From the NCBI GenBank assembly GCA_023333565.1, contig JAJKFH010001865.1:5518001-5582000 (forward strand): a DNA stretch of 64,000 nt, written 5' to 3'. Position numbers and translations under genes: made by a program. Positions 24,701-38,800 of the stretch are shown here, piece after piece. Numbering within the stretch: the first letter of the stretch is position 1; each line of letters begins with the position of its first letter. The notes beneath the pieces are model-generated. The model saw nothing but the letters and a program-made list of their open reading frames with translations. It had not been told where the DNA came from and ran no database searches. Source of the stretch: Puffinus mauretanicus (lineage: Eukaryota > Chordata > Aves > Procellariiformes > Procellariidae).

Positions 24701-27700
24701 AGCTGGGGTGAATCTTTGTTTGGGGTCAGTGCTATCCTTGCCCCAAATCATAAAGCCTAGGACCTGGCCTTCTAAAGCAACTCCAAGCAGCAGCGTGTGG
24801 GCTGTTACTTGTTATTGTGCAGCCTGCCTGCAGTGCAGAAGATTCTCGTATCTGAAAGGTTATAGGATACAGCTTGAGAAAGACCAGCAAAATGTTTTGT
24901 TTTAGGAAATCTTTTACGTCCTTAGCAGAAGGCAACCCACCAATTTGACTGAAGGGCAACTAGCAATGCACTACAACTGCAAAACAGTCCACACTCAAGA
25001 GGCCAGGTGGTGCCAAGATGTGGGTGATAAACTGGACACTGTCTGAGGTAAGTGACTTTTTTCAGAGAAATGTGAATGTTGTTGTAGATAGGGTATTCAA
25101 GGCATTCACCCCGACTCCTCAAGCTGTTCTGCTGGCTGGACAACTAACCACACAGCAGTCTCGGAATCAAGGAGGCTCAAAGACCAACTTTGTTCATACA
25201 CACTGACACCTCACGTGACAGAAACACAGCTTTGTTATTGCTAATGCTAACCATCTTGCTATTAATCTGTACTTTTACCTAACTCCTTCCTCACTGTCTT
25301 TTACCAAATACTTAGGCTGCAACTTCCTCTGGTGGGCACTGTCTTTTGATTATATTAGTGTACAAACAGTATTATAAAAACCCTCTAACTAAACAGAGTC
25401 CTGGTCCCCTGGCTGAGACATTCAAGAGCTTCACTGCATTAAGGGATAGATTTTACTAATACAGTTCTCTGCCAATAATGTCCAATTTCTGTTTATGAAA
25501 GATTGTGGTAAGATGCTTCCTGGCTGCATGAATCATGGTGACCTTCGTAAAAATGATTAGCCAGTAGTGTGCCATTATTAACACCAGTTGTGTTCTAGGA
25601 TTCTGCTGGTTTTCCATATGGTACTGAAAAAGGTTATGCCATTTTTTGAAGAAAACTGAATTTGACTTCTTTCCAGTATGTTTAATTCTTAAGCATCTGG
25701 TTTTCTGCTTTAGATCCTGAAATCAACCTCATGTTCTGAGAGGAAATATATGTAACTGTACAACTGAGTAGTTTCTTGGGTTTGTACTTAGCCTTTCTTA
25801 GCAGATCTCTGCAAGAGGTCTGTACATCCTTATAGGATGGGCAGCTGAGTATACAGAATTTTAGCATGTGTAAGATCTTTTTAACAAGAAGTGGTATAAT
25901 GTTCATGGTCCGGTGTTAAGGCTGGGATCAAGAGAGATCTGGTTCTATGTGAAAGGCCACATCACTGAAATTCAGCGAGGAGTCTTGCCATCAATACAAG
26001 TAAGACTGGGTAGATAACAAAGAAATGTACAGCTTGGGAAATGAGAAAAGGACCCAGTAGATTTCCTGCAGAAAAAGGTAGATAAGCAGTTGTCATAGGA
26101 GAGCCTTTATAGAATGAGTTGGCGTTTTTATGTTTTTTTCTAATTCTATAGCTGTTTATATCATGAAGTATGGTTGCCGAGAACAAGTACCCAGGCTGGT
26201 GGTTTCATGAAGGAACAAGGTTGTGGATGGGTGCAGAAAGCAATAGCTTTGAGATTCCCCAAGGAGGTCTCTAAGCACTACTATGTGAATATTATGGAAG
26301 GGCAGAATGGGACATTTTTCATTTCCCTTACAAAATATATGGAGAGCTTATTTCTCTTTGATAGCTTTCAGAATATGTGGATGCTCTAAACAGCAAGAAG
26401 GAATTATTTTCTAATGGGTAAGAGTCTCATCTAATCTCAACTGAAGTCAATCAGAATGACTCCCTCTAGTCTGTATGGCTACTGAATCAGGCTCTAAATA
26501 TCCTAGCCTTTCACTTCCTCTTATAATTATCACTTTTATAGTGTAATTATGGTAGCTTCTATAGTGTACTCAATGCTATATAAAAACACAGGAAAATAGT
26601 TTATCAATCAGTTCAAAACTGAAGTGTGTAACTAACTGTGGAAGGATCACTGAGATTAAGATAGCATGTGCATCACAAACTTAATGATAAAAAATATGGT
26701 GAGGCTATTATCTGCTAAGAAAATACTACTATTTTAATATAGCACCATCTTCCATTAAAATTCTTGACTAAAATTTATCTGGTTAGCCTGATCCTTCATC
26801 TATACAAACGGCATTGGTGTGTGGGGTGTCGGAGCAGGACAGAGACCTAGCTAGAGACAGGTTTTGTCTTTCTCCCGCATTCTCATGTGGGTCTTGCAAG
26901 AAGGCAGGCCTAACTGAAAACTGCAGTTTCAGTCTCCCTGTCCCCCAAGCACTCAATCTGCCATATGATTCAAGTCACCAGAGTCTTCCCAGTCTATTGG
27001 GAAAGAAGCCAGCAGAAAGAGCTGAGGCATATACCAGCCATCAGGCTGTTCATGAAGTGATCCCAAGCTGCAATTTGGATAATGCTGTTCTTTAACTTAA
27101 TACCCCAACTGCCAGAGCTGATGGTAGAAAATCATGTTTAGGCTTTATCTACAGCAGAATTAACCATTCTGCTCTGACTTAAGACATTGCTTTTTGTAGC
27201 AAGAACCATGTTATGTTAAACATAACCTTTCCTGAACAATGGAGATGAGATCTTCATGTTGCATGTGGAACCAAGCTGCAGGGGGAACTTAGAAGAGTTT
27301 TGGAGGTATGCCTTATTAGTCTGTAACATCTGTACATGTGTAAGCCCTAAGTGAACAATCTTACTAAAGAAACAGCATGGGGGAGAATGGCGGGGGGGGC
27401 TGGAAAGAAGGACAGTAGAAAAGTAGCTATAGTTTGATTCATGGATAAAGAGTGGTGAAGCAGCTAGAAGGATAGGTCTTATTCTCTGACTGGAGAATGC
27501 CTAAGAATTTAGCTTTGATTATAACCTAAAAAACATAACTCGTGGTTAAAAGGAATGAGTGGGCTAGGAGCTTTGCATCTAGTAATATAGTTCAGACAAA
27601 ATTCTGTCCCTGAGTGAGGCTGAGGAATCCGTTGTCTGGGGATACGGAAGTACAAGCAGCTGTACTGGGTACAGGCTGTAGATATAGTGGGGAAGAAAGC

Positions 27701-30700
27701 AGAAGGGAGACGAGAAGAGATCACGTCTCCATTTCTTTGCTTTGCACTTTCTGCTTTGACGAAAATTTGGGGGCCAAGGTGTATGTGGCGTTTACTAGAT
27801 AAAGCATGTAGAACAACTATAGGCTGTACAGGAACATACAGTAATGTATCTGTTCTTAATTGTAGGACAGCACTGAACAGTCTGCATACTGTGATTAATT
27901 AAATTCATTGCTTCTGAGAAAATCTTTTTGGCTGCCTCAATTGTTTCTTTCATCTCTGCATACAAGAGGAAGGCTGGGAGACTAGAAGCCTCACCAGTAC
28001 CAACAAAGCTTCCTTCCACTCTGCTTTGCAATTATATTTGCCTGTTCGGAGATTCACATAAAGCAAATCTCTTCACAACATAAATACTTTAAAAAGGATG
28101 CTCTCAAGGCTGCTTGGGATGTATTTGACCTATTTTTTCCTCTTTAACTGTTTACGAAATGCATTTAATTCTTTTTATTTTCTTCCATGCTCAAACAGGT
28201 GATTCAGTATTATTTTAAGGGGCTAACACTGATGAGCACCCAGACAATAACACTGTGCATGTGTACCTCAAACTTAATAGAGAAGCAAATCTGTCAGTAA
28301 GTCAACAAGATTTCATTTCATGTTTTCTGTGTGGAGATGAATCTGTTCAGTAATGTCTCTGGCCAGCAAGTGTGTAATTCCTCTTTTCCCTTGTGAAAGG
28401 TACTAAACCTCTTCCAGCATTGGGACTCAGCCATGAATTACCTTTCCTCAGCAGCCGTGTTCCAGGAGTAGCCCCTCCTGAACCTACGTGGAAATGGTCT
28501 TGCCTTCATGCAGCAACTCTGGGATCTGTGAACTCTGAGAAACCACTGCCATTTTCACTTAATCAAGAAAAAATTTCAGGCAATCCTTCTCCTCTGTAAG
28601 GCCACTTTTAAGGGGCCTTTCCTGTAGGAAAAGCCATTTGTCCCACAACTTTCATCCTGCGCCATGCAGACTTCTCTCAAAAATTAACTCCCATTTCGCA
28701 CAAACTGCCACTAAACAAAGTGATGCATGCTTGCTGAGATGAAATACAGGATAATTGGGACTTTCAATAAATAGAAATGTTGCTATAAGCCATTCAATAT
28801 GGACTTGATTTCATAATTTCAGCCTAACATTGATTTAGGACTTAAAGACCTTCCTTGTTACTGCATGTTATAATTACATGGGCAGTAGAAGTAAAAAAAC
28901 GCTCATGTATATGGTAAAATATAGTTATTGACGTATTTCAAGTTCCTATATGAGTCCCAATTATCAGAAAGGTATCAGCTGCTTTTGTCTCAATTGAAAA
29001 GAAAAAGACTATCAATACATAACAACATTTTTTATTAGAACTATTGGCCTCCACACCTTGTCTCTGTTATACTTCAAAGCTCTTTGTTAGGGAAAAATAA
29101 TAGTCATATATGAAAATACATTAAATTTTATAGTAATAAGCATATTGAAAGCATTTGTCCTAAATAAGAATTTAGGATAGGGTACATAACTACATAATCA
29201 TTACACATTAAGATAAATAAAAAATAATGTCAGATAGGGTGGATGTGATAAATAAGCACTGTAAATATCCTCTTCCACTCAAATCCAAGACGCTAATCTT
29301 GATTTTTGTGACACTTTATTACACTTTATTCATTAATCTTATTCAAATACACAGGAAAGGTAGTGACTGTCCTCCCACAGTAGCACAGCAACACATACAG
29401 AACGCATCATTGCCTACTGTAGATTTTATCAGTGCTGGCTTTGCTCCACAGAAGGGCAACACCAGGCGTGGAATACAGCTTTTCTGTACTGGATAAATCC
29501 CAGCAAAAAAAATAAATCCCAGTAAAAGCCAGCAGCAGTCCACAATACCGGATACTACAAAACCATTTTTGTGTGTCCTTATTGTATTTCATGAAAAAAT
29601 GTGAGTTGAACAACAATGACATGAATAATTATGTAGATTTTATTTCTATGAAATAAACCAGTGCCACCTGGGAGTGAGCTTTATATCACATATGACCCTG
29701 AAATACAATACAGTAAATAAATTATGTTCTAGAAAGCTCAACACCTTCTACTTGAGGTTTCCATGGGGAAGCAGCTGTTCAGTTGATTGGTCACCTTAAA
29801 GAAAATCCTAAATGAAAGAATTATGAATTAACATCCTCAAGCAGTAGTTGTCTGTAAATGGAAATGCCAGCATGGAAAATCTGATTAACTTCCCTAAGGT
29901 CAAAGACAAGGTAATTTAAAACAATATGAAATATAAATTTCCAAACTAGGATGAAAAAAGTAGCAAGGAGAAAGGCTACTAATAATTCCATTTTTTCAAC
30001 AGACAGTATTTAGAGCAGCAGAACTTTTAGTAAATGCAACATAATACAAAGAAAATCTCTTGCCATATGAAATAAGGCACTAAATCTCAAGATAACAAAA
30101 TGCTTTTACAATTTCATCTCACTTCCCATCTGCAGACATCCATAGGCTTCTAATTCCTTCATGTGCATAGAAAGATGTTCCTGGTGTCTCTGCTTCTATA
30201 CCATATTTATCATGCACTGGCTTTTATAAAAACATTTAAAGTAAGGGATAATGAGGCTGCATTTTCAAAACATTGCAACCACGGGTTTGGTTTTGCAAAT
30301 GACATATCCATTCATGTGATCAGCACATGGAGTCACAATGGCATTTCAAAACTCAATTGCTTGGCAGTGCAAAACTTATTGTGCCCAGAAAAAGCTAAAA
30401 AACCTCACCAACCTCCCCCTGCCCTAACCCCTGACTACCAAAAATACCAATATGTAATCTTGGAGCAATTGATCAGCCACATAAGAATTCTGAGAATCAG
30501 CAACATAGCTCAGGAATCATTTCAGCCACATACGTAGCTCTGCACAGCTTTGAGACTGGTAGAATATGAATATTCCCTTCTGATTCTGTCTGTTCCCTTC
30601 TGAGACATTCTATTTGAGGAAAAATTAACTATTCAGGCCTCTGTGTAGGTAGCACCTGCTCTTTGAAAACCTAGCTCATTATGTTTAAAAAAAACAAACC

Positions 30701-30944
30701 CAGGATTACAAATCTTTCCTATTCTTATATCCAGTTGTATCACAATATTGAAACAGTTTTTTTAATCTTTCTGTCACAAAAGCATAATGCAAGTGTGACA
30801 TTCAATTGTTCCATACAATTAGAAGAGTTGTGCAGTAAATAAAAATCGAGGAAAATGACCCCCCAGTACACAACGTACAGAACACCGAAACATTACCCTC
30901 CCTCCTACAAGAGCCTCTACAAAATGGCATATTTCAACACTCAC

Positions 30945-31070
30945 GGCTATCGTAGCATATATTGCCCAGGGCACGTCCTGTTTGAAGCAATACTTCCTGG
31001 TCTTTGCAGTTTAACAGCTGCACCAAAGGAGGGATCAACCCAGCATCCACACATGGGTTCCGCATAAATT
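30945..31070 (-). CDS. RAP1GDS1: RAP1GDS1 coding exon 4 (about residues 80-122)
   Basis: This 126-bp exon encodes FMRNPCVDAGLIPPLVQLLN followed by CKDQEVLLQTGRALGNICYD and S, an N-terminal ARM repeat. The acceptor is ttatttgcag before AATTTATGCG; the donor is AGCC followed by the consensus GTGAGT. The reading frame happens to continue through the donor for a few codons (REC) before a stop in the intron; this is not the exon end. The true junction to exon 5 restores YDSHEGRNAVD, as in other vertebrates. Phase is 1 on both sides. Cys replaces the human Ser in LLNSKDQE. Confidence 0.97.
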
Positions 31071-32679
31071 CTGCAAATAATGCGAAGCCTGTTAAAGCAA
31101 GCTGGCTATTTTCAGTTTCATCCATTCTAGTTACTCTGGCATTGCAACTGGGCCTTTTGTGAGAATAAACATATGCATAGACAAACAATGTAAGTTCCCA
31201 TGCAAGTTTCTAGAGAATAAGCCCAAGTCAGGATTTGGGCTTACATTCTTTCCATTATTCGTTAATTTATAAAGAATTAAGGGTATTTAATTGACTTCCA
31301 TGGCAACTAATTTAACATAGCTCAGACTGAGCATGCTTTTAGCATCATAAAGAAGTGCTGAAAAGAACAGTGAATTCACAACCTTTTTCTCCACCCCAAC
31401 AAATTAAACATAAATTAAAATTACTAAATAACACAAAAGATTACTTAAAACTAGTATTCATACTCCAAAATGAGCAGCGTGTTTTACTCTCTGTTCCCTT
31501 AATTAGAACTCCTGAAAAGCTTTTGCTTTAAAAAAGAAAAAAAAAAAAAGGAATTAAAGCTAAGGAACAGGCTCTTTATTTGGAAGGTAAGAAAGGAAAA
31601 GAAAAAGAAAGAATGAGAAATACAAGAGCGATTATGTGAGCCCAAAGGCCTGTACCTTTCCACAGTCTAACTGATGCCCACTACGGGAGGAAAGCTAGAG
31701 GATGCATCCACTGGGAAGCTCTCTGCCTTTCCGTCCTTCCTTCCTGCTATGTCCCCCAGTCACAGAGAACCAAAGTATTATTTCACATCTGTGCAAGTCA
31801 TAGAGAATTATCCAGAGAGATAAAGGTCTGGTCTCCAGAAGGAGCTATAGTTAGGGAGGCACTGTGCTGTATATTTTACAAGGGAAGCTTACAGAAGCTT
31901 ACAGAAGCCACCGCTTGATACACCAATATTTTACTTAGTAGTTTACTACAGAGCACCCTTCAGAGATGTAGCATTGTAATAGGCAAAAGGTCAATACGTT
32001 TTTGATTTGTTGTGAATTGCAAATTATGTTTCTTTCTGATCCTAGACTATGTTGGATCTTCCAAAACCAGTTTACCTTTGTGTTACTTAATCATTTATGA
32101 GACAGAATGAACCAGGGTGTACAATCCCCATAAAAAGAGATGAGAAAGTTTTTCTGATTCTGGATCAACAGAACCTCTCACACCATTAACTCAAAGATTT
32201 CATACAATGCCTGAAGTACAAATACGTCTTCTTAAATACTCCCTTTGTTGCACCTATGATAATGTTCTTTGATGTTTCTGTAGCTACAAAAAAAATTTGT
32301 ATCTTTTGTAGTTAAGCTTGCAGTGTTGTTTTAGCTAAAGAAATAATTGTCATAGAGGTAAGAAATCCTCACGTGATGATAAACTTTGATATATCAACAA
32401 GCAGATGAAGTGGAATCAGCAATATCTATGCACTTGCACAGGTCCAACAGAAGATAGTAGTCAGCACAATTGACCCACCTTCCTAAGATACTGTAACATT
32501 TTAAAACTGTAGACAGATGCTATACTGTAATAAATGGTGATTGTATCCCTTGTAGTGAACAGAACAAACATCAGATACATCTGTTCTTTAAAATTAGTCT
32601 TGCCATGTCCTTGTAACTTTTTATCTATTTCTTTATCACCCACTTTCATCTTCATCTCAATATTTATTTACTAAATGTA

Positions 32680-32860
32680 TTATGTTCCTCCCTCTGTCTT
32701 CTCTGTCCCCTCAGCCTCTTCCTTTCTTAATTGCCTATAATAACTCTTTCTCTCTTCCTCAGCTTCTCCCAGCATCACTTTGTTTTACACTCACTAATTT
32801 ACCATAGTCTCTATATCATCAAAGTCATATTTTTGTTTTCTCCTAGTCTGTGACAGGAAA
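32680..32860 (+). repeat. Pyrimidine-rich low-complexity tract
   Basis: A run strongly biased to C and T on the plus strand (cctccctctgtcttctctgt and similar words), so purine-rich in the RAP1GDS1 transcript. The boundaries are approximate. Confidence 0.65.
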
Positions 32861-33159
32861 TGGAACTTTTTCTCAGCTAGAAGATTGAGAGGTCTCTGTC
32901 TGTTCTGTTGTATGTTTAGGTTCTTGTTCATGTGGTGAAAAGGAGTAAGAAACACTTCCTCTACCCTCCCTCCATTTGGAGTGAGCAGAAGCTTTCAGCC
33001 TCCCATTCAGCAACAAAATGATTAGGCAATATGCTGAGCAAACTTGTATTTATCAAGGTCATGTATGGGCAAGAAGTAAAAGAAACGATGCCATATATAG
33101 CAAAATAGATCTGTGAGACAGCAACAAAAATGTGGTAACTACAACTACATTTGCAGGTG

Positions 33160-33805
33160 ATACTACATAGAAGTAAGAGAAGAGAAGGTAATCAAGAATA
33201 GTCATTTAGAAGGTTTCCACTAACCTGGCAGGGAAATGAAGCAGGTCCTTTGAAGGAAACAGTGAAGAATCATGTAAGAAGTTAGGAGGAGAACCATTGA
33301 GGACAGACAAACATAAACCAAAGGAGGACAAGATTTCTAAAGAGAAATGTAATTGTGTTGTAGTATTACAGATTGTGAAAATGATGTTCTCATTCCTACA
33401 CCTGGCAAAGAAGAGGAGCCTAAAGACCTCGGAAGAGGGTTTAAAAGGTCCACAGTGGGGAGAGAAACCCCACGTAGCAAGAGCATCTGAGCCTTCAGTA
33501 TGCTCACAGTTGAAAGGGAAATGGCTGTAGCTGGAGAGACAGAATGACTAAAGGGAGTTTTGTGTGTTTGGATATTTAAAATGGGAGAGACTAACATGAG
33601 CTCATGTTGGGAGGAGGAAGAGTCATGTGAGCTAGAGAGGTGAAACAGAGCAAGAGCACAAAGAAGTGAAAAGGAGATGAAACATGACAAAACCACGGAG
33701 GCAAGTAGAGGGATTTAATGTGACCAGATGTGTGTGTGTGTGGAGGACCAGATGAGGGGAATGGGAAAGGAAAACAAGAAGCGGGGAAGAAAAAGATGCT
33801 CTTTT
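33160..33805 (+). repeat. Purine-rich low-complexity tract
   Basis: About 640 bases biased to A and G on the plus strand (gaggaggaag, gtgaaaaggagatgaaac, ggaatgggaaaggaaaac). It includes a short TG run at about 33729-33742. In the pre-mRNA it is pyrimidine-rich and precedes the purine-rich segment at 32680-32860. The composition is seen directly; the boundaries are approximate. Confidence 0.6.
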
Positions 33806-33814
33806 ATCAATAAA

Positions 33815-33990
33815 GCCCAGAGTCAGAGGCACTACTCCTAGCTCTGCCAGTGCTGCATGGCATGACCGTAGGGAAATCAGTTCAATTGCCCAGGTTTAAT
33901 GCCAACTATCTGTAGGATGTTGATAACACAAGCCCTGAAGCTTGTTGAAAAAAGGTGCAATATAAGCATGAAACACTTGTATTCTTATGT
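33815..33990 (+). repeat. Decayed MIR/CORE-SINE-like element, forward orientation
   Basis: The sequence follows the MIR order: gcccagagtcagaggcac, cctagctctgccagtgctgc, atggcatgaccgtagggaaa, tcagttcaattgcccaggtt, and an atctgtaggatgttgataac word. These correspond to the GGAGTCAGACTGCC, GGCTCTGCCACTTACTAGC, GTGACCTTGGGCAAGTCAC and ATCTGTAAAATGGGGATAA segments of MIR. It is the clearest SINE relic in the window. Confidence 0.65.
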
Positions 33991-35746
33991 AAGGGGACAA
34001 TGAAAACAACAGAATTCAAATGAGGTGTTCCCTGCTATCCTGCTTAAGCAACTATTTCAACAGAGTTAGAATCCAAAGAGAAACACCCAGCTCATCTCAG
34101 TCTTTAAAGCACTGGGCACCTTAAATAATTTCTGAATACCTTGACTTTAACCTCGGCTGCCAGAGTTACACTTGCTAATAACTCCAAGAAAAAGACAAAA
34201 GCTATTTTGTATGATGAACCAGGTAAAATGCCAGGCCTTCTGAAGAGTGTACTTATAACAGCAATTTAAAAGCTGGCAGGGAAAAGGATACATTAGAAAC
34301 TATTCAGAGATTTCATGTATTAATTCAGATCTGAAAGATACTGGCTAAAATGCTCTGTAAGAGAATCTTGCAGGAAACAATGCACAGTAATCAGTTAAGC
34401 TATTGTGAACATTGTTTTTATGCTTAACTTTCCCCCTTCTGAAGTAGGAGCTAAAAGGACTAACTGTGAGGATACACAGTTGACTGCAATATTCTAAATA
34501 TACTTCTTATGAATTTATTAAGTACCAAAAAAGCATGTAATATGGTTGCATAAATCTCTATCATCTGAAACATTTCTAAGTTTAAATTTCTATATTTACA
34601 TTTTTTACTAGCTATTTATATAAATAATTTTAAAACTTAAAAACTAACAACGTATATTTTCTTTTCTTCTTAATGTTTCTGAATATCCCTATATAGCATT
34701 GTCTCAAAATCAATGAATTGGGTGGAGGAGGTCACACAAGGGCTATCAGTAAGAAGCTGTAGTATTGGATTCCAAAGAAAAGGTGGAAAGGGAATGTGGA
34801 AATAGTCAGCAGTAATGTAGCCCCTTCTCTGAAGAGGCACCAGCATGAGAGTTTACAGGGGGAGAGAGATACAGCTGCTAGGCCTGCATGTGGACAGCAG
34901 TTAAGAGGCATCCTACTTTTCTCTGCCTGGCCTCTCGGGAAGGAAAGTGCAAAATACAATCTGTGTGCCTCTTTGGCTGGGACAGCAGCAAGTCAAAGAG
35001 TGAGAAAAGTCAGCCACAAACCTTCTCTACCCTCATCACAGGGTCTGCCAGTAGGACCTGCCTGCAGATATGAATGAGCCATTTTTTTGAGCTCAGGATA
35101 TGCAAGGTATTGGGTGAGCTTTAAGATAATTCTTTCTAAAGAAAAAGAATGTAAATAGTTTTAGATTATGTCCTACATTATTGACTGTATGTATATAATA
35201 CATACCAAAACGGACCCCTGATTCCCATTTGGGATCTTGGGCTCTTACTCTAACACATATAATGCTCTTTAGGTAGGAGTAACTGGTTTTGGTGTGGTAT
35301 CAAAGGCCTCATAATGGTAATAATGTTATCACAAATCTCAGACCAAAGAAACTATCTACTATCCCTTAATCACCTGTATACATACTACTGTTGTAACTAC
35401 ATGCACTATGTGTAACTGGATGCACAAATGATGCACATCTTTTTTTCTATGTGCATAAAGCCAGTGGCGTGCTACTTCTGCCGAATAAATTATACTACTG
35501 ATTGCCTTAAAAACTAAATAGCATGAAAGTAAGGACTAAAAAAATTCCAGCAGCCAAAGACTGTTTTGATTGTATTAAAAAGTAGAGAAACAAAATTTGA
35601 CAAAACAAAACCAAAAAGAGTGAAAGGGAGGGATATGAAAAGTGTCTAATCTACAAAATGAAAACATAAATGAAGTAAAACATACTGACAAGTGAGGTGA
35701 AAAACTGAAGATGTTCCAGCAGAAAAGTTCTTGTAGAAAACCTCAC

Positions 35747-35869
35747 CATTTCTGGCTACTTCTGCTATGATGTTAGCTACTTTTGCTGTGCAGGAAGATT
35801 GTGGCATCAACAGACTCGCAAACACCTGAAGAACTCCACTTTTCTGGATTTTTTCACTCGTCTCCGTAT
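35747..35869 (-). CDS. RAP1GDS1: RAP1GDS1 coding exon 3 (about residues 39-80)
   Basis: This 123-bp exon encodes TETSEKIQKSGVLQVFASLL followed by MPQSSCTAKVANIIAEVARN, an N-terminal ARM repeat. The acceptor is tgtttttcag before ATACGGAGACG, and the donor is AATG followed by GTGAGG. Phase is 1 on both sides. A from exon 2 plus AT gives Asn, producing AQNNTETSEK as in human. Differences from human (K for A in QASG, V for I/L, M for T, T for K, R for K) are conservative or on the surface. It lies 17.7 kb from exon 2, the largest complete intron in the window. Confidence 0.97.
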
Positions 35870-38800
35870 CTGAAAAACACATCACAAAAAAATGACTTGT
35901 GCATCAGCTTGCTTTGGGGAAGAAAAGAGAGAAAAGCAGAAGGTAATTATTGAAGTACTTATTTTCCCATATAAGAAGCCAACTGCTATTTCAGTGATCA
36001 TATTTATTTTATATGATGTGCTCACAGAATTTAATACTTTGCCATTCCTAATCAATTGATCTTTATAAGGTGACTCTGTGTTATATAAGTAAATACAGAT
36101 ACATACTCAATGCATAAATAGGGAAACTACTGGAGAGACTGGTAGAAAGACTAAAGGTCATGGAGTGAGACGCAGCATTCTAAAATACTATGTAAAAATC
36201 AAGGAACAGTACTCTGAAGTGATGAATTATTGGAAACATTCAAGGAATGATGGGGGGAAGCCCTTACGGCTGAGGGCTGCTTAATGCAGCATAGGAGTCA
36301 GAAACTGGAGAAGAGGGAAAGCTAAGCAGATCCTGATCTAGACTCTCTTACACTCAGCTTAAGTATCTTCTATATTACTCTGCTAAGCTACAGTAGCTCC
36401 AGTATAGTCTCAGTAGAAGGGAAATACAAAAATAACACTGAGTTTCTTGTAGTAGAGATCAAAGATTTGGGACAAAACTTTTCCACTTTCTGCCTGTAGT
36501 AGAGAGGAATTATGCAGCTGCTCCATAACAGGGCCCCACCTAGCATTGCTGGCCAACAGCTCTGTTACAAACTGAAAATTAACATTGATTCAACTGCAGT
36601 TAAAGATAAGGTACTAGATGCTAAAATGTATTTAGCTAATGCTTTCAATGAACAGCATATTTCAGACTAATATTAGGGTGACATACAATATGATTAGATG
36701 GCAGCTATCACTTTAGAAAGCAGCATGACTCCTTAAGCCATTCATAATGGAAGTTACTTGCATTCTCCAAAGATGGCTGTGAGATGCTCTAACTGATGAC
36801 TTTTGCAAAGCAAAACAAATCCATCTGAATGCAAGTCTGTTGTTCGACAACCCTGTCTCACAGGGGCATTTTTAAGCACTACAACATGCACAAACCCCCT
36901 CACATCACTTAAAATAAAAGCTTTACAGTAAGTGCAAGTTAAAATTTAAAAAATTGGTAGAGCTTGCCGGTAACAATGAGAAACAGATGTAGATTTCAGA
37001 GTTGAGAAGACAGGCCTCTGAGCACCACTTTCTGCAGTTTCTTAGAAGCACCCTTACTCTGGTGTAAGAGCCATCAAGACAGACAGGCTGGGCAGCAACA
37101 GTAGTAATCAATGGATTTTGGTCTTATATAGTATCTTTCAAATCTGGGAGAAAAGGGAGCGATATTATATACTCTTGAACAGCAAAGGAGGACCCTTAAA
37201 CTAATCCAATAGCTTTTTCAAGACAACGTTCTCTGTTTTCCCCCTAAACAAGTAAATGAATATTTTGTGCACCACAACTAGCTAGTTTTCTAGAGCAGCA
37301 GTTTGCAACCACTCTTTAGGTGTGCTTCACCTGTGAATTGGTAAAGACATGTCAGTAGGCTCACCAACTCCTGTCTCCTCCTCCCTTTCCCCATTCTCAA
37401 GGCTGCAATTGATTTTTGACTTGCGGCAGCTCCAAGACAACCTCTGCTGCCTCCGAGCATGGGAGAGATCCACTTGAGCTGACCCTGAACAGAAGCCAGC
37501 ACAAGCCTGGCAGAGGTGACTCACATGAGTTTTGTGGCTCACATACACTATGTACATGCTTCAGTGGCTGGGAGCCAGTGATCTCTAGGTGGTAGAAAAT
37601 GGACTAAAAGGAGAGAACTTCAAGTCTGGATTACAGCTATGCCTCTGTATTTCTGTATTTAATTCCATCTTGGGATGTTGGTCTTTGGCTAGGACTCCTC
37701 ACCTACAATACGTCAATGATGACATCTGATTACAAACAGATTAGGTATAAAATGAAGATTGATTAATTTCAACATATCATGCATATAGCCTATACTTAGT
37801 AAATATATTCTCCCATGGATATATACAGATGACAGAAAACTTTGAATTCAGAGAAAATAACATCAGGACTAAAGACTGGTCCAGACATCTTAGCTGTCTA
37901 TTAAAGAAGAGATCCTCCTTCTCCCTTAAATTCAAAACTGAAAGTACAGAATTCAAAATTGAAAATGTAGATCTCTGTGAAGCTGTATTAGTAGGCAGGA
38001 GATATTAATGCATCTTCTCCTGCCACGCTGCTGAGATATACAGTATGCAGTCTTATTTTTATGATCTCTAGTTTGATGGACTCATTACTGTGCAAACCAT
38101 AAATTACAAAAATAGAACAAAATATATCCTGCAAGAAGTAAGAAAATAAAATTAAATGCTTCTCCAGGCCAGTTGTGTGTAGCAGATATGCACTGATTTA
38201 TTTTACTAAGATAAGCAAGTGAGCACCAATAAAAGCACAGGGCTTAACAGACCTGTCGGAAATTGGGAAATCAGCTAGTTGGGATCACATTGATGAAAAC
38301 AGACCATTGACTTTTTTCTTACTCTTAAGCAGTACAGGAGGCACACCTGCTTATACTCTCCCCTTCAAACCAACACTTCACTGGTTCTTGTTACCCAGGC
38401 TGAGTACCAATGTCAAACTTTTGTTAGTCGCAAAAGAGAGAAGACTGATTTATTTGACCAGCAGCAAGTGTACCTCTCCTATCACTGGGCAGGGACACCC
38501 GTATCCTCCACCCTACCCTGAGTGAGTGCTCAAGCATAATTGTTTGTGGAGAAAAGCACATTACTGTGGCATCAGGCAGAAGAATAGCTACTAACTATGC
38601 AGACCACAGTGCTTTCAGAGGCGTTTTTGCCAGTAATTGCCTTGGGTGTAAAAAATGCCATGGGCGCTTCAGCTTGTCTACTTCAAGTCTGGTCTTCCTC
38701 TGCAGAACATTTACAATTTACACTTGGTGTAATATACAAATTAATCCAGTGTCAAAATAGAGATATGCCAGTACGACATTAAATCCTTGCAGGTAGTTTA

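Larger units (their letters stand above)
16852..30944 (-). other. RAP1GDS1: Intron 4
   Basis: This 14,093-bp phase-1 intron lies upstream of the alternative exon 5. It holds a decayed MIR/CORE-SINE-like piece (17145-17350), TA-rich low-complexity DNA (18020-18140), a pair of competing inverted repeats (18691-18721) and long stretches of unique AT-rich sequence. The short frames at about 24.3-25.2 kb and 30.2-30.5 kb are unremarkable. No other gene was recognised. Confidence 0.9.
31071..35746 (-). other. RAP1GDS1: Intron 3
   Basis: This 4,676-bp phase-1 intron contains a pyrimidine-rich stretch (about 32680-32860), a purine-rich stretch (about 33160-33805, plus strand) with a short (TG)n run near 33729-33742, and a MIR-like element directly after it (33815-33990). 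No second gene was seen. Confidence 0.9.

Noticed and set aside
24978..25050. Plus-strand segment ending CTGAG before a GTAAGT donor
   Set aside because: No good acceptor with a pyrimidine tract lies in front, and the open frame is short and unremarkable.
30163..30537. 124-codon open frame on the plus strand
   Set aside because: No homology recognised; the composition looks like translated AT-rich intron, and there are no matching splice sites or promoter signs.
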